Origin: Mycolicibacterium sp. CBMA 247
GTDB lineage: Bacteria; Actinomycetota; Actinomycetes; Mycobacteriales; Mycobacteriaceae
DNA: 64,000 bases
Reading direction: 5' to 3'
NCBI RefSeq assembly: GCF_009729095.1
Contig: NZ_VTGX01000001.1
Location: forward strand, 1,984,001-2,048,000
Shown: piece after piece, positions 7,196 through 15,390 of the stretch
Numbering within the stretch: position 1 is the stretch's first letter
Layout of the letters: each line of letters begins with the position of its first letter
Program-made: the position numbers and the translations under genes
Notes under the pieces: model-generated
The model's input: only the letters and a program-made list of their open reading frames with translations
What the model was told of the DNA's origin: nothing
Database searches by the model: none

Positions 7196-10100
7196 GTGGA
7201 GAGTCTCGAACACACCCTGACTCTGTCACGGCTGATTATCGGTGTGCTCGCCACGCTCGTCGTGCTGGCGTTCGCCGCCAAGCGCGTGCAGTGGCTGACC
7301 AAGCTGATCAGCTCCGGGCAGAAAGTCGGCGACGAGCGCGGCCGCAAAGACCATCTCGTCGAGCGCTTCCTGAACCAGAATAAGGAAGTCTTCGCCCAGT
7401 CGAAGCTCCTCAAATGGTCCATCCCCGGCATCGCGCACTTCTTCACCATGTGGGGCTTCTTCGTCCTCGCCACGGTGTACCTCGAGGCCTACGGTGTGCT
7501 GTTCAACCCCGAATTCCACATCCCGCTGGTCGGCCGCTGGCCGGTGCTGGGCTTCCTGCAGGACTTCTTCGCTGTCGCAGTACTGGCCGGCATCATCGTC
7601 TTCGCGATCATCCGTATCCGTAAGAATCCCGAGCAGCTCGGCCGCGAATCCCGGTTCTACGGCTCGCACAACGGTGGCGCCTGGACGATTCTGATCATGA
7701 TCTTCCTGGTCATCGCGACCTACGCGGTGTTCCGCGGTGCGGCCGTCAACGTGCTGGGCGAGAACTTCCCGTACCAGTCCGGCGCCTTCTTCTCCGACGG
7801 CATGGCCGCGCTGCTGGCTCCGCTGGGCCACACCGCCAACGTCTGGCTGGAGAGCCTGGCGCTGCTGGCCCACCTGGGCGTCATGCTGGCCTTCCTGCTG
7901 ATCGTGCTGCACTCCAAGCACCTGCACATCGGCCTGGCCCCGATCAACGTCACCTTCAAGCGTCTGCCCGACGGCCTCGGCCCGCTGCTGCCGATGGAAT
8001 ACAAGGGCGAGCTGATCGACTTCGAAGATCCCGCCGAGGACGCGGTGTTCGGTAAGGGCCGCATCGAGGACTTCACCTGGAAGGCCAATCTCGACATGGC
8101 GACCTGCACCGAGTGCGGTCGCTGCCAGTCGCAGTGTCCGGCCTGGAACACCGGCAAGCCGTTGTCGCCCAAGCTCGTGATGATGAACCTGCGCGACCAT
8201 CTGTTCGCCAAGGCTCCGTACATCATCGAAGGCAAGCCGATGCCCGAGGAGGGCTCGGTCGACTTCGCCACGCTGGGCGACAGCCTGCACGGGCACGGTG
8301 TACCCGAAGACGGCTTCGCACGCATCGAAGGTTCCGGCCCCGAGCAGGCACTGCGCCCGCTGGTCGGCACCGCCGAGCAGGGCGGCGTCATCGACCCCGA
8401 CGTGCTGTGGTCCTGCACCAACTGCGGTGCCTGCGTCGAGCAGTGCCCGGTGGACATCGAGCACATCGACCACATCGTCGACATGCGCCGCTACCAGGTG
8501 ATGGTCGAGTCGGAGTTCCCCGGTGAGCTCGGCGTGCTGTTCAAGAACCTGGAGCTCAAGGGCAACCCCTGGGGCCAGAACGCCAAGGACCGGACCAACT
8601 GGATCGACGAGGTCGACTTCGACGTCCCGGTCTACGGCCAGGACGTGGAATCGTTCGACGGCTTCGAGTACCTGTTCTGGGTCGGTTGCGCCGGCGCCTA
8701 CGAGGACCGGGCCAAGAAGACCACCAAGGCTGTCGCCGAACTGCTGGCCGCCTCGGGCGTGAAGTTCCTGGTGCTGGGCACCGGAGAGACCTGCACGGGT
8801 GACTCGGCTCGCCGCTCGGGTAACGAGTTCCTGTTCCAGCAGCTGGCCGCGCAGAACGTCGAGACCATCAACGAACTGTTCGAGGGTGTCGAGACGGTCG
8901 ACCGCAAGATCGTGGTGACCTGCCCGCACTGCTTCAACACGATCGGCCGCGAGTACCCGCAGCTGGGTGCCAACTACACCGTCGTGCACCACACGCAGCT
9001 GCTCAACCGGCTGGTCCGGGACAAGAAGCTGGTGCCGGTCAAGTCCACCGGCGGCCCCGAGGTCACCTACCACGACCCGTGCTTCCTGGGCCGCCACAAC
9101 AAGGTCTACGAGGCTCCGCGTGAGCTGGTCGAGGCCTCCGGCGTGACGCTGAAGGAAATGCCCCGCCACGCCGACCGCGGTCTGTGCTGTGGCGCCGGTG
9201 GCGCGCGGATGTGGATGGAAGAGCACATCGGCAAGCGCGTGAACGTGGAGCGCACCGAAGAGGCGATGGACACCGCCTCGACCATCGCGACCGGCTGCCC
9301 GTTCTGCCGCGTGATGATCACCGACGGTGTCGACGACGTCGCGGCCGCCCGCAACGTCGAGAAGGCCGAAGTGCTCGACGTGGCCCAGCTGCTGCTGAAC
9401 TCGCTGGACAAGAGCGCCCTCACGCTGCCCGAGAAGGGCACGGCGGCAAAGGAATCCGAGAAGCGGGCCGAGGCGCGCGCCGAAGCCGAGGCCAAGGCCG
9501 AAGCCGCGGCACCGGCACCGGCACCTGCTGTCGCCGAGGCTGAAGTAGCCGCTCCGGCCGAAGCACCCGCTGCGACGACGACCGCCACGGCAACCGCGAC
9601 CAAGCCGGTCACCGGATTGGGTATGGCCGGCGCCGCCAAGCGTCCGGGTGCCAAGAAGGCCGCCGCTCCCGTCGCATCGGCAGCTCCGGCTGCCGAGGCA
9701 CCGGCTGCCCCGGCCGCTCCGGTCAAGGGCCTGGGCATGGCCGGTGGCGCCAAGCGTCCCGGCGCCAAGAAGGCCGCTCCCGCCGCCGCAGCTCCGGCAG
9801 CGTCGGCTCCGGCAGCCGAGGCCCCCGCGGCCCCGGCTGCTCCGGCTGCTCCGGCTGCTCCGGCTGCTCCGGTGAAGGGTCTGGGCATGGCGGCCGGTGC
9901 GAAGCGTCCGGGTGCCAAGAAAGCTGCTCCGGCAGCATCGGCTGCCCCCGCGGCTCCCGCTGCTGAGGCCCCGGCTGCTGCCCCTGCCGCACCGGCTGAG
10001 CCGGCCAAGCCGGAACCGCCGGTCGTGGGTCTCGGTATGGCGGCAGGCGCGAAGCGTCCGGGTGCCAAGAAGTCGGCACCGGCCGCCCCCGCGGCTCCCG

Positions 10101-10225
10101 TTGCCGAGGCACCGGCAGAATCGGCCGCCCCGGCGGCCGAGAAGCCTGCCGAGCCTGCCACGCCGGAACCGCCGGTGGTGGGTCTGGGGATGAAGTCAGG
10201 CGTCAAGCGCCCCGGCAAGCGCTGA
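7196..10225 (+). CDS. Membrane Fe-S heterodisulfide-reductase-like protein (Rv0338c family)
   Basis: 1009 aa. GTG 7196 is chosen because GGAGG sits 7 bases upstream; ATG 7151 has no ribosome site. About five TM helices fill the first ~240 residues. Two 4Fe-4S motifs follow: CTECGRCQSQCP (nt ~8104) and CTNCGACVEQCP (nt ~8416). Then come two CCG-type cysteine domains (GCAGAYED..CPHCFN and DPCFLG..CCGAGG..GCPFC) as in HdrB/GlpC. This predicts a membrane-bound electron-transfer oxidoreductase; its substrate is unknown. The C-terminal ~200 residues are Ala/Pro-rich with five copies of VxGLGMxxGxKRPG(A)KK (residues 805, 843, 893, 943, 994), making it longer than Rv0338c (882 aa). The gene stands alone with its own terminator. 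Confidence 0.88.
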   Translation: MESLEHTLTLSRLIIGVLATLVVLAFAAKRVQWLTKLISSGQKVGDERGRKDHLVERFLNQNKEVFAQSKLLKWSIPGIAHFFTMWGFFVLATVYLEAYGVLFNPEFHIPLVGRWPVLGFLQDFFAVAVLAGIIVFAIIRIRKNPEQLGRESRFYGSHNGGAWTILIMIFLVIATYAVFRGAAVNVLGENFPYQSGAFFSDGMAALLAPLGHTANVWLESLALLAHLGVMLAFLLIVLHSKHLHIGLAPINVTFKRLPDGLGPLLPMEYKGELIDFEDPAEDAVFGKGRIEDFTWKANLDMATCTECGRCQSQCPAWNTGKPLSPKLVMMNLRDHLFAKAPYIIEGKPMPEEGSVDFATLGDSLHGHGVPEDGFARIEGSGPEQALRPLVGTAEQGGVIDPDVLWSCTNCGACVEQCPVDIEHIDHIVDMRRYQVMVESEFPGELGVLFKNLELKGNPWGQNAKDRTNWIDEVDFDVPVYGQDVESFDGFEYLFWVGCAGAYEDRAKKTTKAVAELLAASGVKFLVLGTGETCTGDSARRSGNEFLFQQLAAQNVETINELFEGVETVDRKIVVTCPHCFNTIGREYPQLGANYTVVHHTQLLNRLVRDKKLVPVKSTGGPEVTYHDPCFLGRHNKVYEAPRELVEASGVTLKEMPRHADRGLCCGAGGARMWMEEHIGKRVNVERTEEAMDTASTIATGCPFCRVMITDGVDDVAAARNVEKAEVLDVAQLLLNSLDKSALTLPEKGTAAKESEKRAEARAEAEAKAEAAAPAPAPAVAEAEVAAPAEAPAATTTATATATKPVTGLGMAGAAKRPGAKKAAAPVASAAPAAEAPAAPAAPVKGLGMAGGAKRPGAKKAAPAAAAPAASAPAAEAPAAPAAPAAPAAPAAPVKGLGMAAGAKRPGAKKAAPAASAAPAAPAAEAPAAAPAAPAEPAKPEPPVVGLGMAAGAKRPGAKKSAPAAPAAPVAEAPAESAAPAAEKPAEPATPEPPVVGLGMKSGVKRPGKR

Positions 10226-10241
10226 ACCCGCCCTTAACGCA

Positions 10242-10278
10242 CCGAACGGCCACCTCCAGCAGGGAGGTGGCCGTTCGG
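10242..10278. terminator. Bidirectional terminator between convergent genes
   Basis: CCGAACGGCCACCTCC (10242-10257) pairs perfectly with 10263-10278 around a 5-nt loop: a 16-bp stem. It lies 17 bases after the Fe-S reductase stop and 14 bases beyond the end of the convergent small gene at 10292. No strong U-tract follows, as is common in mycobacteria. Confidence 0.75.
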
Positions 10279-10291
10279 CGTATGGATGGCG

Positions 10292-10531
10292 TCAGTGCTT
10301 TCCGTAGGGCGGGGCTTTCACTGCCGGAGCGGCGACGGCGGGGGCAATACTCGGGGCATAGGTGACGGTGGTCGTTTCGCCGATGGTCATCTTTTCGCCG
10401 GTTATGACCGTCATTGGGCCGTCGTGCCCGCCGCTGAGGGTCGCGCCGATGACGCCCATCGCGACGACGGCGCTGCCGCCGAGGATTGCCGCCAGCGTCT
10501 TGACCCCGGTGTTGCTCGTGGTTTGTGCCAT
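10292..10531 (-). CDS. Small membrane/secreted protein, unknown function
   Basis: 79 aa from ATG 10529-10531 (MAQTTSNTGVKTLAAIL). One hydrophobic helix spans about residues 10-32 (VKTLAAILGGSAVVAMGVIGATL). A short exported part follows: Gly/His, then Thr-rich (ETTTVTYAPSIAP), ending KAPPYGKH. Similar short proteins with one N-terminal helix are common in mycobacteria and usually unannotated. The longer frame up to 10993 overlaps aspC in antisense and is rejected. It is convergent with the Fe-S reductase and divergent from aspC. Function not known to me. Confidence 0.65.
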   Translation of the reverse strand: MAQTTSNTGVKTLAAILGGSAVVAMGVIGATLSGGHDGPMTVITGEKMTIGETTTVTYAPSIAPAVAAPAVKAPPYGKH

Positions 10532-10747
10532 ATGTATTGCCCAATCGTGTCGAACGGTGATGCCTCGATATCCCCTGGCCGGGGAGATCGGGCTGTGCGT
10601 ATTGGCAATCATGGTGACGTAACTGTTTGCTGCGTGCACCACCGCCCAAGCCAATTCACAGCGGTTTGGCATCCGGATCGCAGCAACGCTGCCGGCGACC
10701 ACGTCCCCGATCGGCAAGTTCCAAATTAACTGGACGGTAATGAGACC

Positions 10748-12019
10748 ATGGTGGACGTGACTACCCATCAGTTGCCGTGGCAGACCGGTCAGCACCCGAA
10801 GCCGCGTACGTTTACCCAGTCCACGAAGCTGCAGGACGTCCTGTACGAGATCCGCGGACCGGTACACGAGCACGCCACACGGCTGGAAGCTGAAGGGCAC
10901 CGCATCCTCAAGCTGAACATCGGCAACCCCGCACCGTTCGGCTTCGAGGCACCCGACGTGATCATGCGCGACATGATCCAGGCGCTGCCGCACGCGCAGG
11001 GCTACTCCGACTCAAAGGGCATCGCCAGCGCGCGCCGCGCGGTGTTCACCCGGTACGAACTGGTCGAGGGCTTCCCCCGGTTCGACATCGACGACGTATA
11101 TCTGGGCAACGGCGTCTCCGAGCTCATCACCATGACCCTGCAGGCACTGCTCGACAACGGCGATCAGGTGCTCATCCCGGCGCCGGACTACCCGCTGTGG
11201 ACGGCCTCGACCGCGCTGGCCGGCGGCACCCCGGTGCACTACATGTGCGATGAGACCCAGGGCTGGAATCCCGATGTCGCCGACATCGAGTCGAAGATCA
11301 CCGAGCGCACCAAGGCGCTCGTGGTGATCAACCCGAACAACCCGACAGGTGCGGTGTACAGCCGCGAAACCCTGGTGCAGATGGTCGAGCTGGCCCGCAA
11401 GCACCAGCTATTGCTGCTGGCCGACGAGATCTACGACAAGATCCTCTACGACGAGGCCAAACACATCTCCCTGGCCACTTTGGCGCCCGACCTGTTGACG
11501 CTGACGTTCAACGGGTTGTCCAAGGCCTACCGGGTGGCGGGTTACCGCTCCGGCTGGTTGGTCATCACCGGACCCAAGGAGCATGCGACCAGCTTCATCG
11601 AGGGCATCAGCCTGCTGTCGAATATGCGGTTGTGCCCGAATGTGCCTGCGCAGCATGCGATTCAGGTGGCGCTCGGTGGCCATCAGAGCATCGACGATCT
11701 GGTGTTGCCGGGCGGCCGGCTACTCGAGCAGCGTGACACCGCCTGGGCCAAGCTCAACGAGATCCCCGGGGTGTCCTGTGTAAAGCCCTCGGGTGCGCTG
11801 TACGCGTTCCCGCGCCTGGATCCCGAGGTGCACGACATCCACGATGACGAGCAACTCGTGCTCGACCTGTTGTTGCAGGAGAAGATCCTGCTGACCCAGG
11901 GCACGGGATTCAACTGGCCCACACCGGATCACCTGCGCATCGTCACCCTGCCGTGGGCGCGGGATCTCGCACAGGCGATCGAGCGCCTCGGCAACTTCCT
12001 GGCCGGCTACCGCCAGTAG
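10748..12019 (+). CDS. aspC: Aspartate/alanine-type aminotransferase, class I
   Basis: 423 aa fold-type I PLP enzyme. Visible family marks are the glycine-containing N-terminal segment (LNIGNPAPF), the substrate/PLP region PDYPLW, NPNNPTGAVYS, DEIYDKILYD, and the PLP-lysine motif FNGLSKAYRVAGYRSGW. This fits Rv0337c (aspC), located next to Rv0338c in M. tuberculosis. Such enzymes transfer amino groups between alanine or aspartate and 2-oxoacids; the preferred substrate cannot be read from sequence. ATG 10748 gives the conserved N-terminus, and no clear ribosome site precedes it. A 216-base divergent spacer separates it from the small membrane gene. Confidence 0.85.
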   Translation: MVDVTTHQLPWQTGQHPKPRTFTQSTKLQDVLYEIRGPVHEHATRLEAEGHRILKLNIGNPAPFGFEAPDVIMRDMIQALPHAQGYSDSKGIASARRAVFTRYELVEGFPRFDIDDVYLGNGVSELITMTLQALLDNGDQVLIPAPDYPLWTASTALAGGTPVHYMCDETQGWNPDVADIESKITERTKALVVINPNNPTGAVYSRETLVQMVELARKHQLLLLADEIYDKILYDEAKHISLATLAPDLLTLTFNGLSKAYRVAGYRSGWLVITGPKEHATSFIEGISLLSNMRLCPNVPAQHAIQVALGGHQSIDDLVLPGGRLLEQRDTAWAKLNEIPGVSCVKPSGALYAFPRLDPEVHDIHDDEQLVLDLLLQEKILLTQGTGFNWPTPDHLRIVTLPWARDLAQAIERLGNFLAGYRQ

Positions 12020-12061
12020 GCGTCACCGGAAACCACAAGCTGCCCAATCTAGGCTGTCCGG

Positions 12062-13297
12062 GTGGCGCACTCGCATTCCCACTCCCATTCGCTGACCGGC
12101 CCGTCTCCGCTGGGTCCGCTGGCCGCCCGCATCGTCGTCGGCCTATTGGTCGCCATCGGCGTCGCGGTGCTCATCGGCGCCGGCCTGCTGTGGCCCAGCC
12201 ACCAGACTGTGGACATCCCACTGCCCTTCCAGAACGCCGCCGGGGGTGCGGTCACCACCGAGGCCGGGCACGTGTTGTCCAGCAGCCTCGCCGACTGCGG
12301 CAGCCCGTCGGCCGGAGGCGTATTGACCGCCGCGCCGACGCCTGCCGTCCCGGGTGGCGGCACGTGCGTGCAGAACCTGGTGGCCATCGATTCCGGCCCG
12401 AACAAGGGCGCCAAGACGCTGCTGGAGTTCACCACCGGACCGGGACAGCCGAATTTTGTTGCCGGAGACAGCATCCGGGTGAGCCGGCAGGTCGATGAGG
12501 CCGGCGCGACGAGCTACGCCTTCTTCGACTACGAGCGCACCTGGCCGTTGATCGCACTGGCCGCGGTGTTCGCCGTGGTGATCGTGGCGGTGGCGCGCTG
12601 GCGCGGCCTGCGGGCAATTGTCGGCATCGTGGTGGCCTTCGCGGTGTTGATGGTCTTCCTGCTGCCTGCGCTACGCGACGGCGCCCCGGCGGTCCCGGTG
12701 TCGCTGGTGGCCGCGGCGGCCATTCTCTATGCGGTGATCTATCTGGCCCACGGTGTCAGCCTGCGCACCAGCGCGGCGCTGCTGGGCACCCTCACCGCAC
12801 TGCTACTGGCGGCGATATTGTCCTGGGCGGCAATCGAATTAGCCCATCTGACCGGGTTGTCCGAGGACCAGAACAACGAGGTCGCGGCATACCTGGGCAA
12901 TGTGTCGATCACCGGCCTGCTGCTGGCCGGATTCATCATCGGCTCCTTGGGCGTGCTCAACGACGTCACCGTCACCCAAGCCTCGACGGTGTTCGAGCTG
13001 GCCGAGCACGGCGGTACCCGGCGCTCGGTGTTCGTCGGCGCCATGAGGGTGGGCCGCGACCACATCGCCAGCACGGTCTACACCCTCGTGCTGGCCTACG
13101 CCGGCAGCGCGTTGCCGCTGCTGCTGTTGTTCAGCGTGGCCAACCGGTCACTGGGTGACGTTCTGACCGGTGAGAGCGTGGCCATCGAGATCGCCCGTTC
13201 CGCGGTGGGCGGCATCGCCCTGGCCCTGTCGGTCCCGTTGACGACGGGGATCGCGGCGGTGCTGGCCACTCCCGATCAGCACCCGTCCCGGGCCTAG
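12062..13297 (+). CDS. YibE/F-family multi-pass membrane protein
   Basis: 411 aa. GTG 12062 follows TAGGCT (12050-12055) by 6 bases, so a leaderless mRNA is likely. The N-terminus carries a short His-Ser run (AHSHSHSHSL). One TM helix and a periplasmic part (about 50-150) are followed by about seven TM helices with YibE/F family features: GLRAIVGIVVAFAVLMVFLLPAL, EVAAYLGNVSITGLLLAGFIIGSLG, NDVTVTQASTVFELA. Function of the family is not established; transport is likely. The His-rich start could bind metal but this is only a guess. It is 42 bases after aspC and ends 2 bases before the convergent TetR gene. Confidence 0.82.
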   Translation: MAHSHSHSHSLTGPSPLGPLAARIVVGLLVAIGVAVLIGAGLLWPSHQTVDIPLPFQNAAGGAVTTEAGHVLSSSLADCGSPSAGGVLTAAPTPAVPGGGTCVQNLVAIDSGPNKGAKTLLEFTTGPGQPNFVAGDSIRVSRQVDEAGATSYAFFDYERTWPLIALAAVFAVVIVAVARWRGLRAIVGIVVAFAVLMVFLLPALRDGAPAVPVSLVAAAAILYAVIYLAHGVSLRTSAALLGTLTALLLAAILSWAAIELAHLTGLSEDQNNEVAAYLGNVSITGLLLAGFIIGSLGVLNDVTVTQASTVFELAEHGGTRRSVFVGAMRVGRDHIASTVYTLVLAYAGSALPLLLLFSVANRSLGDVLTGESVAIEIARSAVGGIALALSVPLTTGIAAVLATPDQHPSRA

Positions 13298-13299
13298 GC

Positions 13300-13920
13300 T
13301 CAGCCGGCGGTTGACCCGAGCGTGGCCTCCAGCCCGGCGATGAGCGTCGCGAGTCCTCGCTCAAACCCGTCAAGGTGTCTGAGATCGCTGAGCATCGGCC
13401 ACGGGGTGGGCAGGTCGTCCTGCCGGTGCGTGGCTTGGCTGCGTGCCCAGACGACGAGGAAACCGGTGGCGTACGCGTCGGCGACCGCCAGAACATGGCT
13501 TGCCTGATCGGCGTTGAGCCCCGCGCCCTGGAGCACGCAAAGCACTCGGGCCAGATGGGGTGCCACCGGCAGCTCGTCGTAAGGCGCCAGGGCGAGCAGT
13601 TCGAACGTCCGCGGGTGCCGCACCGCCAGGTCTCGATATGAGCCCAGCACACGCCGGATCGCCTGCTGCCAGGTTTCCCGGGCCTGGGCGACGGTGTCGA
13701 GCTCGCGGATGAGCAGCTCCACGACGCTTTCGAGAAGGTCGTCGCGGTTGCGGACGTGGGAGTAGAGGCTCATCGTCCCGCAGCGGAGCTCGTCGGCGAG
13801 GGCGCGCATGGTCAACGTCTCCAGCCCGTCGCGTTCGATCAGCGCGATCGCGGCGGTGGCGACGCTGTCGCGATTCAACTTTGGTCGCGACTTTGTCTGC
13901 ACGCCTTGACTTCTTCCCAT
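13300..13920 (-). CDS. TetR-family repressor of the amidase-permease operon
   Basis: 206 aa from ATG 13918-13920 (MGRSQGVQTKSRPKLNRDS); the longer frame would cross the operator region. The N-terminal HTH is clear (AAIALIERDGLETLTMRALADELRCGTMSLYSHVRNRDDLLE). The C-terminal part resembles the tetracycline-repressor-type domain. It is divergent from the amidase with a 60-base spacer that contains repeated CGTACG palindromes, a probable shared operator. The ligand is likely an amide or its uptake product, by context only. Confidence 0.85.
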   Translation of the reverse strand: MGRSQGVQTKSRPKLNRDSVATAAIALIERDGLETLTMRALADELRCGTMSLYSHVRNRDDLLESVVELLIRELDTVAQARETWQQAIRRVLGSYRDLAVRHPRTFELLALAPYDELPVAPHLARVLCVLQGAGLNADQASHVLAVADAYATGFLVVWARSQATHRQDDLPTPWPMLSDLRHLDGFERGLATLIAGLEATLGSTAG

Positions 13921-13937
13921 GGATCTCACAGTATCTT

Positions 13938-13965
13938 CGTACATCGTACGGTATGGCGTACGCCA
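13938..13965. promoter_or_regulatory. Candidate TetR operator
   Basis: The region holds CGTAC (13938-13942), CGTACG (13945-13950) and the perfect 12-bp palindrome TGGCGTACGCCA (13954-13965). All lie in the 60-base spacer between the divergent TetR and amidase starts. Repeated half-sites suggest binding of one or two TetR dimers that control both genes. Confidence 0.5.
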
Positions 13966-13980
13966 CAAAAGGAGGATCCG

Positions 13981-15390
13981 TTGGTTCCGCATCACATGTC
14001 CGCTGTCGAGGCGACCGCGCTGTTTCGCAGCCGGGAACTTTCACCGTGCGAACTGCTCGAGGCGGTCGTCGCCAGGACCGCCGACACCGAACCCGCCGTC
14101 AACGCCGTGACCGAGCAGTGGCTCGACGAGGCCCGCGAGGACGCCCGACGATCGGAGCAGCGTTTCGCCTCAGGTGAGGAGGTCGGGCCGCTGGAGGGAA
14201 TCCCGCTGATGCTCAAGGACGAGCAGCCGGTTGCGGGGCGGCTCTGTGAGGACGGGTCGATGCTGGAGAAGGGCCGGATCGCCGACGTCACTCATCCCAT
14301 CGTGGATCGGATTCGCGCGGCGGGGGCTGTCATCCATGGCAGAACCACCACGCCGGAGTTCTGCTGCGCGCCGGTCACCCACTCCGAGCTGTGGGGCGTC
14401 ACGCGCAACCCGTGGAACCTCGCCCTCACGCCGGGTGGTTCGTCCGGTGGTGCCGGTGCGGTACTGGCCGCGGGGTCGACGGTTCTGGCCACGGGGTCTG
14501 ACATCGGCGGCTCGATCCGGATCCCGTCGTCGTTCTGCGGAGTCGTCGGATACAAGCCGCCGTTCGGACGGGTGCCCGGCCTTCCGCCGTTCAACTCCGA
14601 CACCTACTGCGCCGATGGGCCCATGGGTCGCAGCGTCGCCGACGTCGCGCTGCTGCAGAACGTGATCGCCGGGCCCTGGTCCGGGGACCAGGCCTCGCTG
14701 CGGGCGCCGGCGCCGGTATCCGGCGACATCACCTCACTGCGAGGCACCCGGATCGCCCTCTGCGTCACGCTGGGCGACTACGCCGTCGACCCGGTGATTG
14801 TGGAGAACACCCAGACCGTCGCCGCCGCCCTCCGGGCCGCCGGCGCCGACGTGCAAGAGGTCACTCTGCCCTGGCAGCCCCAGCAGGTGCTCGACACTGC
14901 GTGGGCCCATTTCGGTGCCGTGATGGGGCCGTTCATCGAGGAGGTGGCCAAGGGTGACGCGGAGCTGCTCCAGGCCCTGATGCCCTACACGCGAGCGTTC
15001 GCAGCCTCGGCGGCCGGAGCATCCGACTACGTCACGGGTTTGGGCGCAGAGGCCGAGTTCTATCGGCCGTTCGGGGAGCTGATGGAGGGCTTCGACGCAC
15101 TGGTCTGCCCGACCATGGCCATCACCGGGCTCGACGCCGAAGCCGCATGTCTTGACTCCCAGCAGCTCTTCAAAACGATGATGACCCTGCCGTTCAACGT
15201 GATTGGACGAGTTCCGGTCCTGGCGGTCCCGTCCGGAAAGGCGCCCAACGGCGTGCCCACCGGGGTCCAGATCGTGGGTCGCACCTACGACGACGCAACG
15301 GTATTCCGAGTCGGCGCCGCGCTCGAGCACGAACTGGCGCTGTGGACTGACCCCGGATGGTGGCCGGGCCTTCCCTTCCAGGTGCCGTGA
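13981..15390 (+). CDS. Amidase-signature family hydrolase
   Basis: 469 aa. TTG 13981 is chosen because GGAGG (13971-13975) is correctly spaced; ATG 13996 (MSAVEATALF) is the alternative. The amidase-signature Ser-cisSer-Lys triad region is visible: Lys in GIPLMLKDEQP, TPGGSSGGAGAVLAAG, and TGSDIGGSIRIPSSFCGVVGYKP. It hydrolyses carboxamides to acid and ammonia; the substrate cannot be told. The stop overlaps the start of the APC permease (TGATG), so the two are translationally coupled, suggesting uptake followed by hydrolysis of one substrate. Probably repressed by the divergent TetR. Confidence 0.88.
   Translation: MVPHHMSAVEATALFRSRELSPCELLEAVVARTADTEPAVNAVTEQWLDEAREDARRSEQRFASGEEVGPLEGIPLMLKDEQPVAGRLCEDGSMLEKGRIADVTHPIVDRIRAAGAVIHGRTTTPEFCCAPVTHSELWGVTRNPWNLALTPGGSSGGAGAVLAAGSTVLATGSDIGGSIRIPSSFCGVVGYKPPFGRVPGLPPFNSDTYCADGPMGRSVADVALLQNVIAGPWSGDQASLRAPAPVSGDITSLRGTRIALCVTLGDYAVDPVIVENTQTVAAALRAAGADVQEVTLPWQPQQVLDTAWAHFGAVMGPFIEEVAKGDAELLQALMPYTRAFAASAAGASDYVTGLGAEAEFYRPFGELMEGFDALVCPTMAITGLDAEAACLDSQQLFKTMMTLPFNVIGRVPVLAVPSGKAPNGVPTGVQIVGRTYDDATVFRVGAALEHELALWTDPGWWPGLPFQVP

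Noticed and set aside
7226..9226. 666-aa minus-strand frame opposite the Fe-S reductase
   Set aside because: High-G+C antisense frame; the plus strand has clear Fe-S and CCG motifs.
10532..10993. Extension of the small membrane protein to 233 aa
   Set aside because: The extension runs antisense through the start of aspC and lacks a ribosome site; the 79-aa form has the natural hydrophobic start.
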